A model generated the notes under the pieces. The model was given only the letters and a program-made list of their open reading frames with translations. It was not told the DNA's origin and did not search any database. Position numbers and translations under genes: made by a program. Source: Brachybacterium sacelli (GTDB taxonomy: Bacteria > Actinomycetota > Actinomycetes > Actinomycetales > Dermabacteraceae). Taken from it: DNA of 64,000 bases. Positions 16,892 to 25,790 of this stretch are shown here, piece by piece (the first letter of the stretch is position 1; each line of letters opens with the position of its first letter). The stretch lies in NCBI RefSeq assembly GCF_017876545.1, contig NZ_JAGIOD010000001.1, positions 930,001-994,000 on the forward strand. The letters run 5' to 3'.

Positions 16892-18201
16892 CTGCCGACT
16901 CGACACTCTCCGGCGCCCTCGAATTCGCGAAGATGCTCGCCGCGGGCGGTTTCCGCCTGGACCCCGTGGCCTCCGCCCCGTCCATCGAGGACATCCGCCG
17001 CCTGGCGAAGAAGCGCCTGCCCACCATGGCCTTCGACATCATCGACGGCGCCTCCAACCACGAGATCACCCTCGACGCGAACACGCGGGACCTGCGCGAC
17101 GTCCGCTTCCGGCCCCGCTGGCTCACCGACATCTCGCACATCGACACCTCCGTCGCCGTCGGCGGCACGACGCTGCCCCGCCCTTACGTGCTCGGCCCGC
17201 TGGGTCTGCAGCGCATGATCGGCGGCGAGGGTGAGCTGGGTGCGGTGCGCGCCGCGGGGAAGGCGAACATCCCCTTCACCGTCTCCACCGCCTCGAACTG
17301 GTCGATGGAGGAGCTCGCCGACGAGGCCACCGGGCCGCTGTGGTACCAGCTGTACATGTACAAGAGCGACCAGATCGTCTCCCGCCTGATCTCCCGGGCG
17401 AAGGCCATCGGTGCCGAGGCGCTCGTGGTGACCGTCGACGTGCCGCTGAACGGCAAGCGCTACCGCGACCACCGCAACGGCATGTCGATCCCCCCGAAGA
17501 TCACCCCGCGCAACGCGGTCCAGGCGATCCGCCACCTCGACTGGACCCGCGCGATCATGCGGCCCCCGACGATCGGCTTCCGCAACCTCGCCGGCGAGAT
17601 CCAGGGCGACAACGCCGTCTCCCACCAGGAGTTCGTCGCCAAGTATCTCGCGAACCTCACTCTGACCTGGGAGAACATCGCAGACGTGAGGCGGCAGTTC
17701 GACGGTCCCCTGTACATCAAGGGCATCCTCACTCCGGAGGACGCGGTGCGCGCCCGCTCGGTCGGGGCGCAGGGCATCTACGTCTCCAACCACGGCGGAC
17801 GCCAGCTCGACTCCTCGCCCAGCACCATCAGCGTGCTGCCGTCGATCGTCGACGCGGTCGGGGAGGACATGACCGTCGTGTTCGACTCCGGCGTGCGCAC
17901 CGGGGACGACATCGCCAAGGCTCTCGCGGTGGGGGCGGACCTGGTCTCCATCGGCCGCGCCTGGGGATACGGGAACGCCGCCGCCGGGGAGAAGGGCGTG
18001 CTGCGCGTGCTCGAGATCCTCGACGAGGAGCTCGAACTGGCCATGGGCCAGCTCGGCGCGACCAGCATCGGCGCCCTGGACCGCAGCTTCGTCGACTACC
18101 CGGAGGCCTGGCACGGCGCAGGTCTGCACCGTGTGCCCGAGCCCGAGCAGGCCATCCAGCCGACCGGACCGACTCCGCCCACCGAGGAGCCCGCCCCATG
18201 A
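16888..18201 (+). CDS. FMN-dependent alpha-hydroxy-acid oxidase/dehydrogenase
   Basis: A 437-residue member of the lactate/glycolate oxidase family, which oxidises L-2-hydroxy acids to 2-keto acids in an FMN TIM barrel. Visible parts include the N-terminal D-I-I-D-G-A-S-N-H-E helix, W-Y-Q-L-Y for FMN contact, V-T-V-D-V-P-L-N-G-K-R, Lys278 in Y-I-K-G, the catalytic His302 and substrate-binding Arg305 in S-N-H-G-G-R-Q-L-D, and the phosphate loop D-S-G-V-R-T-G-D-D. The C-terminus has a Pro-rich tail of about 25 residues. It sits between the TTT transporter and a D-2-hydroxyacid dehydrogenase, overlapping each by four bases. A pair of oxidoreductases acting on opposite hydroxy-acid stereochemistry could racemise or oxidise the imported acid through its keto form. 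That is inference; a lactate or mandelate substrate is not excluded. Confidence 0.88.
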   Translation: MTADSTLSGALEFAKMLAAGGFRLDPVASAPSIEDIRRLAKKRLPTMAFDIIDGASNHEITLDANTRDLRDVRFRPRWLTDISHIDTSVAVGGTTLPRPYVLGPLGLQRMIGGEGELGAVRAAGKANIPFTVSTASNWSMEELADEATGPLWYQLYMYKSDQIVSRLISRAKAIGAEALVVTVDVPLNGKRYRDHRNGMSIPPKITPRNAVQAIRHLDWTRAIMRPPTIGFRNLAGEIQGDNAVSHQEFVAKYLANLTLTWENIADVRRQFDGPLYIKGILTPEDAVRARSVGAQGIYVSNHGGRQLDSSPSTISVLPSIVDAVGEDMTVVFDSGVRTGDDIAKALAVGADLVSIGRAWGYGNAAAGEKGVLRVLEILDEELELAMGQLGATSIGALDRSFVDYPEAWHGAGLHRVPEPEQAIQPTGPTPPTEEPAP

Positions 18202-19205
18202 GCGCCCCCTGGAAGCTCGCCGTGACCGCCGACTACGCCGAGGCCGACGGCTCGACCATCTACGGGGACATCGGTCTGGGCACCCTCGCCGAACACGACA
18301 TCGAGTGGTCCCTGGTCGGTGACGGCGAGCGTGAGCTGCGCGGGGACGAGCTCGAGGGCTTCGACGCCGTGGTCCTGCTCAGCGGCACCCCCTTCGGCCG
18401 CGCCCAGCTCGAGGGCGTCACGACCCTGAAGCACGTGGCCCGCTTCGGCGCCGGCTTCGACTCCGTGGACCTCGCCGCCTGTGACACCCGCGGCATCACC
18501 GTCACCAATGCCCCCACCGGGCTACGGGTACCGATGGCCCACACGGCGCTGACCTTCCTGTTCGCCCTCGCGCACTCCCTGCTGCCCAAGGACCGCCTGG
18601 TCCGCGAGGCGGCCTGGGAGCGCAAGGCCGAGCATCGCGGCCCGGGCCTGGCCTCGGCCACGATCGGCGTGGTCGGCCTCGGGGGAATCGGCCAGGAGAC
18701 GGTGCGCCAGCTGCGCGCTCTGGACCTCGCGGTCATCGCCTGGAACCGCTCCCCGCGCCCCGAGTTCTGCGTCGAGACTGGCATCGAGCAGCTCGCGTTC
18801 GAGGAGGTGATCGCCCGCAGCGACTGTCTCATCGTCACCGTCGCCGCCAACGCCGGGACCCGACACCTGATCGGCGCGCGGGAGCTCGCCGCGATGAAGG
18901 ACTCGGCGTTCCTCATCAACATCGCCCGCGGCGCCGTGGTCGACGAGCCTGCCCTGGTCACCGCCTTGAATGAGGGCACCATCGCCGGGGCGGGGCTGGA
19001 CGTGTTCGAGGTCGAGCCGCTGCCGGCCGACAGCCCGCTGATCGCCCTCGAAAACGTGGTCCTCTCCCCGCACTCGCTGTGCTGGACCGCGGACTTCGCC
19101 GAGGCGACCGGGGCCGAGGTGCTCGGCGAGGTGATCGCCATGGCCCAGGGGACCGCCCCGAGCCACGTGGTGAACGCCCCGGAGGACCGGCCGGGTCATG
19201 AGTGA
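18198..19205 (+). CDS. D-isomer-specific 2-hydroxyacid dehydrogenase
   Basis: A 335-residue NAD(P)-dependent enzyme related to phosphoglycerate and glyoxylate/hydroxypyruvate reductases. The nucleotide fold shows V-G-L-G-G-I-G-Q-E-T near residue 157. The catalytic trio is visible as Arg in I-N-I-A-R-G-A-V-V, Glu in L-D-V-F-E-V-E-P-L and His in S-P-H-S-L. It interconverts 2-keto acids and D-2-hydroxy acids. It is translationally coupled by ATGA to the FMN oxidase upstream and overlaps the next SDR gene by 8 bases. The order oxidase, reductase, SDR suggests stereochemical processing of one imported acid, with PdxA later in the route. It lacks the ACT domain of biosynthetic PGDH, which argues against serine biosynthesis. 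Confidence 0.88.
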   Translation: MSAPWKLAVTADYAEADGSTIYGDIGLGTLAEHDIEWSLVGDGERELRGDELEGFDAVVLLSGTPFGRAQLEGVTTLKHVARFGAGFDSVDLAACDTRGITVTNAPTGLRVPMAHTALTFLFALAHSLLPKDRLVREAAWERKAEHRGPGLASATIGVVGLGGIGQETVRQLRALDLAVIAWNRSPRPEFCVETGIEQLAFEEVIARSDCLIVTVAANAGTRHLIGARELAAMKDSAFLINIARGAVVDEPALVTALNEGTIAGAGLDVFEVEPLPADSPLIALENVVLSPHSLCWTADFAEATGAEVLGEVIAMAQGTAPSHVVNAPEDRPGHE

Positions 19206-20007
19206 GCGCTCAGCGGCCGACGAATCCCGGCTCACCGATCTGACCTGCGTCGTCACCGGCGCAGCCTCCGAGCGCGGCATCGGCCGCGGGGTCGCGCTGG
19301 CCCTCGCCGGCCAGGGCCGGCCGCTGGCCCTGCTCGACCTCGACGGCGCCCGGCTGGCCCACGCCGCCGAGGCCGTGCGCGCCGCCGGCTCCCCCGCCGT
19401 CGTGACCGCCGAGGTGGACGTCGCGGACGAGGCGAGCGTCGCGGCGGCGATCTCCGCGGTGGAGTCGGCGCGCGCCTCGCCGACCGGCCCGCTGCCGCCG
19501 ATCGGGGCCCTGGTCCACTGCGCCGGCGTCGCGGACCCCACCCCGTTCCTCGAGATGACCAGCTCCGGCTTCCAGCGCACCCTGGCGATCAACACCCTGG
19601 GCCTCTTCCATCTCGCCCGGCGCGTGCTGCCGGGGATGCTCGACCAAGGGCTGGGACGGATCGTCGCCATGAGCTCGACCGCCGCACAGGACGGCGGCGG
19701 AAACTTCTCGACCTCCGCCTACGCCGCCTCCAAGGCCGGGGTCGAGGGCCTGATCCGGGGGCTGGCGAAGGAGGTCGCGGGCACGGGGGTGACCACTGCC
19801 GCGATCGCGCCGGCCAACATCGATACCGACATCATGGGCGGAGCCCTCGTGGGGCAGCGGCGCGAGGAGTTCGTCGCCCGCACCCCGGTGGGTCGCCTGG
19901 GCACCACTCGGGAGCTCGGCGAGCTGGTCGCCTTCCTCGTCGGCCCGCACGGCGGCTTCACCACCGGAGCGACCTACAACCTCAACGGCGGTCTGCGGGT
20001 GGGCTGA
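19198..20007 (+). CDS. Short-chain dehydrogenase/reductase (DIMGG-type paralogue 2)
   Basis: A 269-residue SDR, last gene of the pdxA/TTT operon. It has the nucleotide motif V-T-G-A-A-S-E-R-G-I-G, H-C-A-G, catalytic Ser in M-S-S-T, then Y-A-A-S-K, again with the D-G-G-G-N-F insertion, and N-I-D-T-D-I-M-G-G in the substrate loop. These details match the SDR at 11785-12588 rather than the other SDRs here, so the two probably act on the same or a closely related hydroxy acid. Its ATG overlaps the end of the upstream dehydrogenase. The stop codon lies in one arm of a weak inverted repeat that separates it from the convergent MFS gene. Confidence 0.85.
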   Translation: MSERSAADESRLTDLTCVVTGAASERGIGRGVALALAGQGRPLALLDLDGARLAHAAEAVRAAGSPAVVTAEVDVADEASVAAAISAVESARASPTGPLPPIGALVHCAGVADPTPFLEMTSSGFQRTLAINTLGLFHLARRVLPGMLDQGLGRIVAMSSTAAQDGGGNFSTSAYAASKAGVEGLIRGLAKEVAGTGVTTAAIAPANIDTDIMGGALVGQRREEFVARTPVGRLGTTRELGELVAFLVGPHGGFTTGATYNLNGGLRVG

Positions 20008-20047
20008 TCGACGTGCTGAGGAGGGACGAGTCGGGAGGAGATCAGCC
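20002..20047. terminator. Weak inverted repeat between convergent genes
   Basis: GGCTGATC (20002-20009) and GATCAGCC (20040-20047) flank a 30-base loop in the 34-base gap between two convergent stop codons. It is short for a terminator and is listed because nothing else separates the two operons. Confidence 0.3.
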
Positions 20048-21313
20048 GGTCGGGCGGGGGCTGATCGACGTGGAGCCGGGCGTGACCTGCCGCGTGGTGA
20101 GGAACAGGCCGATGGCCGCGAGGGCCAGGAAGAGGCCCATCGAGGTGAAGGCGAGCCGGTACTCGTCGAGCCCGGTGCGGCCGTCGGGCGCCAGCACGTC
20201 CAGGAGCAGTCCGATCGTCAGCACCGCCAGCAGCGAGGTGGTGTACCCGCCGATGTTGACCATCCCGGTGGCGGTGCCGATCGCCCGTCGGGGCACCCCG
20301 GTGCGGGCGAGGTCGAAGCCCACCGAGCAGGTCGCCGAGCCGACCGAGAGGGCGAGGATCAGCGGCAGCAGCTGCCAGGCGGTGAGGGGGACGGGGACCA
20401 GCAGGGTCCCGGTCCAGGCGAGGGCGAGCACGCCCCCGGCGATCCAGCCCAGCCGGGCACGATGGTGGGGGAAGCGCCCCGTGGCCACGCCGACCAGCGG
20501 CCCGATCGCGACCATCACCACCACGTTGAGGGTGAGCAGGGCGCCCACCTGGGCGGGTTCGAGACCGTGGCCGTGGGTCAGGTAGGGCACGCCCCAGAGG
20601 AACAGGAAGGTGTTCACCGTCCCCAAGGTCAGGGCGTGCAGGAAGAAGCCCGACCACGCCGCCCGGGAGGTGAATACGTCGCGCAGCACCTGCCCGGCGC
20701 GCGGCGATTCCCGCGCCGGGGTGCCCTCCTCCCCCGGCGGCTCGTCGCGCACCACGGCGAGCACCAGCAGCACGCTGAAGAGCAGCAGGAATGCCAGTGA
20801 GGACCACGCCGCGGTCCAGCCGAGAGAGACCAGGACCGCGAGGAAGGGCACCGCGGCCACGGCCTGGCCGAACTGCCCGATCATGGTCGCGAGCTGCGTG
20901 AACACGGGGACCTGGCCGGTCGGGAACCAGGTCGCGATCAGCCGCACCACGCTGATCAGGGTGGCCGCGTCGCCGATGCCCGTCAGCATCCGTGCCACCA
21001 GGGCGGTGGGCACGTCGCTCGCCAGGGCGAGCAGCAGCTGGCCCGCGGCCATGGTCACCGCGCCGAGGACCATCATGCGCCGGGGGCCGATGCGGTCCAG
21101 CAGCAGCCCGGCAGGGATCTGCGCGGCCGCGTAGGTGCCCAGCTGCACCACCCCGAACAGGCTCAGCACTGCCCCGTCGACCCCGAAGCGGGCGGAGGCC
21201 TCGACGCTCGCCACCCCGAAGGAGGCGCGCCCCGAGACGGCGCACAGATAGGCGAAGACCCCGACCGCCCAGACCAGGTGGGCGCGGGTCACTCGCGGTG
21301 CGGCAGAGGTCAT
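20042..21313 (-). CDS. MFS transporter
   Basis: A 423-residue major facilitator superfamily protein with 12 predicted membrane segments and a charged central loop near residues 190-215 (P-P-G-E-E-G-T-P-A-R-E). The first-half motif D-R-I-G-P-R-R-M between helices 2 and 3 is typical. The class resembles the general nitrate/sugar-acid type (MFS_1), and the substrate cannot be read from the sequence. It starts 10 bases after the kdgT stop on the same strand, without a clear ribosome-binding site, so it is probably translated from the kdgT message. It may export or import a compound related to keto-deoxy sugar acids. Confidence 0.8.
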   Translation of the reverse strand: MTSAAPRVTRAHLVWAVGVFAYLCAVSGRASFGVASVEASARFGVDGAVLSLFGVVQLGTYAAAQIPAGLLLDRIGPRRMMVLGAVTMAAGQLLLALASDVPTALVARMLTGIGDAATLISVVRLIATWFPTGQVPVFTQLATMIGQFGQAVAAVPFLAVLVSLGWTAAWSSLAFLLLFSVLLVLAVVRDEPPGEEGTPARESPRAGQVLRDVFTSRAAWSGFFLHALTLGTVNTFLFLWGVPYLTHGHGLEPAQVGALLTLNVVVMVAIGPLVGVATGRFPHHRARLGWIAGGVLALAWTGTLLVPVPLTAWQLLPLILALSVGSATCSVGFDLARTGVPRRAIGTATGMVNIGGYTTSLLAVLTIGLLLDVLAPDGRTGLDEYRLAFTSMGLFLALAAIGLFLTTRQVTPGSTSISPRPTG

Positions 21314-21323
21314 GAAAGCTGGC

Positions 21324-22394
21324 TCACCTGGGGGTCGACGAGGCGGATTCGGGAGAGTCGGAGGCGGAGGCCGGTCGGGGTTCTCCGCGCGCGTCGAGCC
21401 CGTCCTGGTCGGGATCGCTCAGAGTCCCGTTCCGCCTCAGGAACCAGGCGGCGACGAGGGGTGCGGTGAGGGCGGAGATCAGGACGGCCGTGGCGACCTG
21501 CACCGTGGCCACGTCGACGTACTGCTCGAAACGTGGATCGGCCGACGCGATGATCGCCGGGGTCACGATGGAGTTCCCGGCGGTGGTGCCCGCCGCGAAG
21601 CCGATGCCCGAGCGCTTGCCCCGCCGCAGCAGGAAGCGGTACGCCAGGTAGGTCGTGCCGCCCGTGAACGGCGTGACGACCAGTCCCAGGACGATGCCGG
21701 TCACGCCGCCCGTGAGGATCGCGCTGAGGTCGATGCCCGTGCCGAGGCCGAAGGCGAAGAACGGGATCACGATGTTCGGGACCGGGCGCATGATCTCGGT
21801 CCAACGGTGGTCGATGTTGCCGACGAAGATGCCCAGGACCAGGGGGATGATGGCAGCGGCGAAGGCGTCCAGCGGGATCGACCCGAGACCGGCGGCCCCG
21901 ATGAACAGCATGGTGAAGAACGGACCGTCGTTCATCGCGGAGGCGACGTAGGCGCCGCGGTCGGTCCGGGTGCCGTATTTGCCGGTGAAGGCCAGCCAGA
22001 TGCCGCCGTTGGAATTGTCGAAGGTCGCCAGCAGCGCCAGGATCGAGATCCCGAGGATGCCGTCCAGTCCCACGGCGACACCGAGGGCGACCACGAGCAG
22101 GCCGGGAACGAGGGTCTTGCCCAGCAGGAGCGCGCCGGTGGTGCCGGCGACGGGGCCGATGCTGCGAGGGGTGATCTGCATGCCGGTGGCGAAGATGACC
22201 AGGGCCATCAGGGGCATCGGGGTGGCGAAGAGTGCCGTGGTGAAGCTGCCGAGCTCCAGGAACCCGGGAGCCGTGGTGGCCACCACGGCGCCGAGGACCA
22301 GGGGGATCACCATGGTCCCACCGGGGATCCTGTCCATGGTCCCGTAGAGCGGGGAGCGCAGCGTCGTCGGGTCGGGCGGGGTGGGGTCGGGCAC
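21324..22394 (-). CDS. kdgT: 2-keto-3-deoxygluconate permease (KdgT family)
   Basis: A 356-residue membrane protein of the KdgT family, with about 10 hydrophobic segments. Early family features are P-G-G-T-M-V-I-P-L-V-L-G and the conserved F-A-T-G-M-Q-I region. The central stretch A-T-F-D-N-S-N-G-G and, later, A-A-G-T-T-A-G-N-S-I-V-T-P-A are the pseudo-symmetric helix-break motifs expected for this carrier. KdgT imports 2-keto-3-deoxygluconate with protons. Next to an L-rhamnonate degradation locus it might instead take a deoxy-keto acid or aldonate. I choose the GTG at 22394, behind AGAAGGAG, over an upstream ATG at 22433 with no such site. An ATCCTATAGGAT-type site lies about 115 bases upstream. 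Confidence 0.88.
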   Translation of the reverse strand: MPDPTPPDPTTLRSPLYGTMDRIPGGTMVIPLVLGAVVATTAPGFLELGSFTTALFATPMPLMALVIFATGMQITPRSIGPVAGTTGALLLGKTLVPGLLVVALGVAVGLDGILGISILALLATFDNSNGGIWLAFTGKYGTRTDRGAYVASAMNDGPFFTMLFIGAAGLGSIPLDAFAAAIIPLVLGIFVGNIDHRWTEIMRPVPNIVIPFFAFGLGTGIDLSAILTGGVTGIVLGLVVTPFTGGTTYLAYRFLLRRGKRSGIGFAAGTTAGNSIVTPAIIASADPRFEQYVDVATVQVATAVLISALTAPLVAAWFLRRNGTLSDPDQDGLDARGEPRPASASDSPESASSTPR

Positions 22395-22504
22395 GGAGGG
22401 GCTCCTTCTGGCCTCGTCACGAGAAGGGGGCATCGCCGCGGTCGAGCAGTTCGTCCCGGTGGTGCTGACGCACGCCGGGAAACCCGAAGTGACCGGCTGG
22501 GCTT

Positions 22505-22516
22505 GCCCTATAGGAT
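22505..22516. promoter_or_regulatory. ATCCTATAGGAT-type operator, site 6 (GCCCTATAGGAT)
   Basis: Ten of 12 positions match. It lies in the gap between the LysR gene and kdgT, 111 bases before the chosen kdgT start. On the minus strand it provides TATAGG as a possible -10. It ties kdgT to the other sugar-acid operons that carry this site. Confidence 0.55.
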
Positions 22517-22560
22517 CTACGTCCCGTGTCGGGCGGTCAAGCAGCGACCGCGTCGTCCCG

Positions 22561-23526
22561 TCACTCGGGAGCGTCGCGCCTCGCCGCCGCGCGTGCAGGC
22601 TGCACCCCCGGCGGCGGTGCCGCCGAGAGGATCGCGCGGTAGACCACGTCCACGCTGGGTGAGGTGGTGCGACGATCCCGGGTGGCCGCGACCTGCCGTC
22701 CCTCCGCCGCCGTGCCCACCGGCACCACCACCGTCCCGGCGGTGTCGCAGATGGTCGCCGCGAGCGCGTTCAGCAGCCCGACGCCCAATCCGGCCCGGGC
22801 CAGGTTCACGACGGTCTGCGGCTGCTCGGACTGCCAGGCCAGCGGGATCTCGAGCGCCCAGGCCTGCAGTGCGCTGCCGGTGTCGGGGTCGACGGCGGCA
22901 CCGGGCTGGGCGACGGCGATGAGGGGGTGCGCCTGGAGCGCGTGCGGAGACAGCCCGCCGCTCGCGGCGTCGCCCTCGACCAGCACGGGGTGTGCCGGCG
23001 GGACGATCGCGACGTAGCGCTCGGTCCACAGGTGGACGCTGCGGAGATCCTCCGACGGGGGATCGGCCGCGAGGGAATGGATCGCGATGTGGAAGCGGCC
23101 GGAGACGATCCCGGAGACCAGGTCCCCGGTGGTGTGCTCGGTGAGCTCGACCCGCAGGAAAGGGTGCTCGGCGTGGACCGCGGCCAGCACCCCGGGCAGG
23201 AAGCCGGCGCTGACGCTGGGATGGCAGCCGATCACGACCCGTCCGCGCGGCGTCCCGGTGTGGGCGTCGACGGCCTCCGCGCCCTTCTCCAGCGCCTCGA
23301 GCACGGCGCGGGCGTGGGGGAGGAAGGCGGTGCCCAGCTCCGTCGGCCCGATCGGGCGATGGCTGCGATCGACGAGGGTTCCGCCCAGCGTCCGCTCCAG
23401 CGCGGCGACGTGCGTGCTGACCCGGGACTGTGCCCGGTGCAGGGCACGGGCGCCGGCGGAGAAGCTGCCGTGGTCGATGACCGCCACGAAGGTCTCCAGC
23501 CAGTCCGTCTGCTCTATCCGCGCCAT
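22561..23526 (-). CDS. LysR-family transcriptional regulator
   Basis: A 321-residue LysR-type regulator. The N-terminal helix-turn-helix (about residues 9-65) reads F-V-A-V-x-x-H-G-S-F-S-A-G-A-R-A-L-H-R-A-Q-S-R-V-S, a normal recognition helix. A type-2 periplasmic-binding-like effector domain fills residues about 90-300. The C-terminal 20 residues are Pro/Ala/Arg-rich. It follows the SDR gene by 54 bases on the same strand and precedes kdgT by 166 bases. Such regulators often control the neighbouring metabolic genes in response to a pathway intermediate, here perhaps a keto-deoxy acid. GGAGG precedes the ATG. Confidence 0.9.
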   Translation of the reverse strand: MARIEQTDWLETFVAVIDHGSFSAGARALHRAQSRVSTHVAALERTLGGTLVDRSHRPIGPTELGTAFLPHARAVLEALEKGAEAVDAHTGTPRGRVVIGCHPSVSAGFLPGVLAAVHAEHPFLRVELTEHTTGDLVSGIVSGRFHIAIHSLAADPPSEDLRSVHLWTERYVAIVPPAHPVLVEGDAASGGLSPHALQAHPLIAVAQPGAAVDPDTGSALQAWALEIPLAWQSEQPQTVVNLARAGLGVGLLNALAATICDTAGTVVVPVGTAAEGRQVAATRDRRTTSPSVDVVYRAILSAAPPPGVQPARAAARRDAPE

Positions 23527-23581
23527 CGCGTCCTCCGTCCTTTGGGGCCACCGGGGCGGGCCCCCGGGGTCCGTTGCGGCC

Positions 23582-24343
23582 TCAGGACCGGGTGCGCAGA
23601 GTCGTCATGCCGCCGTCGATCGGCAGCAGCACCCCGGTCGTGGAGCGGTTGCGAGGAGAGGCGAGATAGCAGTGCGCCTCGGCGACCTCCTCGGGCTCCA
23701 CCAGGCGGCCGTGGGGCTGGCGCGCGTTCAGCGCGGCGCGCTCGGCCGCGGGATCCTCGGCCTTCTCCATCAGCCGGCCGATCCACGGGGTGTTCGCGGT
23801 GCCCGGCACCACGGCATTGACCCGGATGCCCTTGGCCACCCAGTCCGCGGCCATGGCCAGGGTCATCGCCTGCACCGCGCCCTTGGAGGCGCCGTAGAGC
23901 ACACGGTCGGGAAGGCCCAGCATCGATGCGATCGAGGCGGTGTTGACCACCACGGCGGCCTCGGAGCGGCGCAGGTGGGGGAGGGCCGCGCTGGTCACGC
24001 GAGCCACGGAGACCACGTTGACGTCGAGCACGCGGTGCCACTCGGCGTCGTCGTTCGTCTCGACCTGGCCCTGGGCGCCGATGCCGGCGTTGTTGATGAC
24101 GATGTCGATCCCGCCCAGCTCCTCGGCAGCACGGTCCACCGCGGCCTGCACGGCGGCGGTGTCGGTGACGTCGACCTGGATCCGGATCGCGCCCTCGGGG
24201 GCGTCGGAGGGGTCGAGATCGAGGGCCGCGGTCGCCGCGCCGCGGGCCTGGAGGGCACGGATCGTGGCCGCGCCGATGCCTGCGCCGCCCCCGGTGATCA
24301 GGGCTGTGAGTCCGGCGAATTCAGCATCCGTCGCTGCAGTCAT
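23582..24343 (-). CDS. Short-chain dehydrogenase, candidate 2-keto-3-deoxy-L-rhamnonate/fuconate dehydrogenase
   Basis: A 253-residue SDR with I-T-G-G-G-A-G-I-G for the nucleotide, N-N-A-G, catalytic Ser in N-T-A-S, Tyr and Lys in V-L-Y-G-A-S-K, and P-G-T-A-N-T-P-W in the substrate loop. It is divergent from the operon carrying L-rhamnonate dehydratase and an FAH-family hydrolase. In the non-phosphorylating L-rhamnose and L-fucose routes an SDR oxidises C4 of the 2-keto-3-deoxy acid between those two enzymes, and this gene fits that step. The Zn-dehydrogenase in the operon is a rival candidate. GAGGAG lies 7 bases before the ATG. Confidence 0.8.
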   Translation of the reverse strand: MTAATDAEFAGLTALITGGGAGIGAATIRALQARGAATAALDLDPSDAPEGAIRIQVDVTDTAAVQAAVDRAAEELGGIDIVINNAGIGAQGQVETNDDAEWHRVLDVNVVSVARVTSAALPHLRRSEAAVVVNTASIASMLGLPDRVLYGASKGAVQAMTLAMAADWVAKGIRVNAVVPGTANTPWIGRLMEKAEDPAAERAALNARQPHGRLVEPEEVAEAHCYLASPRNRSTTGVLLPIDGGMTTLRTRS

Positions 24344-24743
24344 GGGGTGTTCTCCTCGTCGAGTCGTCTTCCCTGCAGGATATGGGACCGGGCGTCGAGC
24401 GTGTCGGGGCGCCCGCCACGCGCGTCGTCGTCAGTGCCGGGTCCCTGGTCGCCATGGGAAGTCGGGGCGGCAGGGAGAGGCATCGCTGCCGGTGAGAGGC
24501 GTCGGGAAAAGACGTTGCCGAAATCGGATACGGGGATCCCGGAACGCGGATCGCGCGCAGGGGACCTGAGCTCCGCGGCGTTGATAGCGTTCGGAGCAGG
24601 CGATACGAAAGGCGTGCGCGAGGACTGCGGGCGCTCTGACCTCCGATGTCTCGTGGTCGTGATGGCTCGGGCACGGAATGTGCCGACCCGCGTCGCGGCC
24701 GGATCGCCCCGTCTCTCCACCACCCCATCTTGGAGGAGCTTTC
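24344..24743. promoter_or_regulatory. Divergent 400-bp promoter region between SDR and Zn-dehydrogenase genes
   Basis: No gene is apparent. On the plus strand TTGATA (24581-24586) with a 17-base spacer to TACGAA (24604-24609) is a weak promoter candidate. The segment ACCTCCGATGTCTCG at 24639-24653 recurs in inverted orientation at 27010-27024, before the FAH-family gene of the same pathway, and could be a regulator site just downstream of the transcription start. I see nothing definite in the 24360-24560 portion. Confidence 0.4.
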
Positions 24744-25790
24744 GTGCGAGCACTCGTCCTGACCGACTTCCACCAGCTCGACCTCGTCGAGACCTGGCGT
24801 CCCGAGCCCGGCCCCGGCGAGGTGTTGCTGCGCGTCTGCGCCACCGGCATCTGCGGCTCCGACGTCCACGGCTTCACCGGGGACAACGGCCGGCGAGCCC
24901 CCGGGCAGGTCATGGGCCACGAATCCTCCGGCACGATCGCCGCCCTCGGGGACGGGGTCGACGCCTCGGTCCTGCCGCTCGGAGCCCCGGCCACCTTCAA
25001 TCCCGTCGTGGTGCCCGAGGAACTTCTCGAGCGGTACCGCGATCGGGAGCAGCACGCCCCGGGCAAGCAGGTCATCGGAGTCGCCCAGCAGGTCCAGGCC
25101 TCCTTCGCCGACTACGTCATGGTGCCGGCGCGCAACGTGCTGCTGCTGGATGCGGCGATGCCGCTGCACCTCGGCGCCCTCATCGAGCCGCTCGCCGTCG
25201 CGGTGCACGCCGTGGGCCTGGCCCGCCCCCGGACCGACGAGACGGTCCTGGTCGTCGGCGGCGGTCCGATCGGGCAGAGCGTCGTGCTCGCGCTGCAGCG
25301 CGCCGGCGTTCGGGACATCGTGCTGTCCGAGCGGGATCCGAGCCGCCGGGAGCTGGTCGAGGCCCTCGGCGTCACCGCGCTCGACCCGTCGGCCGGGCCC
25401 CTCGCGGAGCAGGTCGGCGAGGTGCTCGGCGGCGCGGCTGATCTCGCGATCGACGCCGTCGGCCTCAGCCCCACCATGAGCGATGCCCTCGCCTCGACCG
25501 CGCTCGGCGGCCGCGTGGTGCTCGTCGGCATGGGCTCGCCCCGGCTCGAGCTGCCGGCCTTCGCGATCAGCACCGAGGAGCGTGCGATCATCGGCTCCTT
25601 CACCTATTCCGCGCGTGACTTCGCCGCGGCCGCCACCTGGATCGGCGAGCACGTGGAGCAGGCCACCCCGCTGGTCAGCAGTGTCATCGATCCCGCGCAG
25701 GCCCATGAGGCCTTCACCGCGCTCGCGGCCGGACAGGGCCCTGCCGGCAAGATCCTCGTCCGCTTCGACCAGGAGGAGCTCGGCGCATGA
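24744..25790 (+). CDS. Zinc-dependent alcohol dehydrogenase (MDR family) lacking structural-zinc cysteines
   Basis: A 348-residue medium-chain dehydrogenase. Catalytic zinc ligands are visible in G-I-C-G-S-D (Cys) and M-G-H-E-S (His-Glu), and the nucleotide fold in V-V-G-G-G-P-I-G. The lobe that normally carries four structural-zinc cysteines (about residues 85-120) contains none, so only the catalytic zinc is expected. The preferred start is GTG 24744, with GGAGGA 7 bases upstream. It overlaps the L-rhamnonate dehydratase gene by ATGA, so it must serve the same pathway. Either it oxidises L-rhamnose/L-fucose-type substrates at the front, or it acts as the 4-dehydrogenase on the 2-keto-3-deoxy acid. 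The divergent SDR could fill the other role. Confidence 0.85.
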   Translation: MRALVLTDFHQLDLVETWRPEPGPGEVLLRVCATGICGSDVHGFTGDNGRRAPGQVMGHESSGTIAALGDGVDASVLPLGAPATFNPVVVPEELLERYRDREQHAPGKQVIGVAQQVQASFADYVMVPARNVLLLDAAMPLHLGALIEPLAVAVHAVGLARPRTDETVLVVGGGPIGQSVVLALQRAGVRDIVLSERDPSRRELVEALGVTALDPSAGPLAEQVGEVLGGAADLAIDAVGLSPTMSDALASTALGGRVVLVGMGSPRLELPAFAISTEERAIIGSFTYSARDFAAAATWIGEHVEQATPLVSSVIDPAQAHEAFTALAAGQGPAGKILVRFDQEELGA

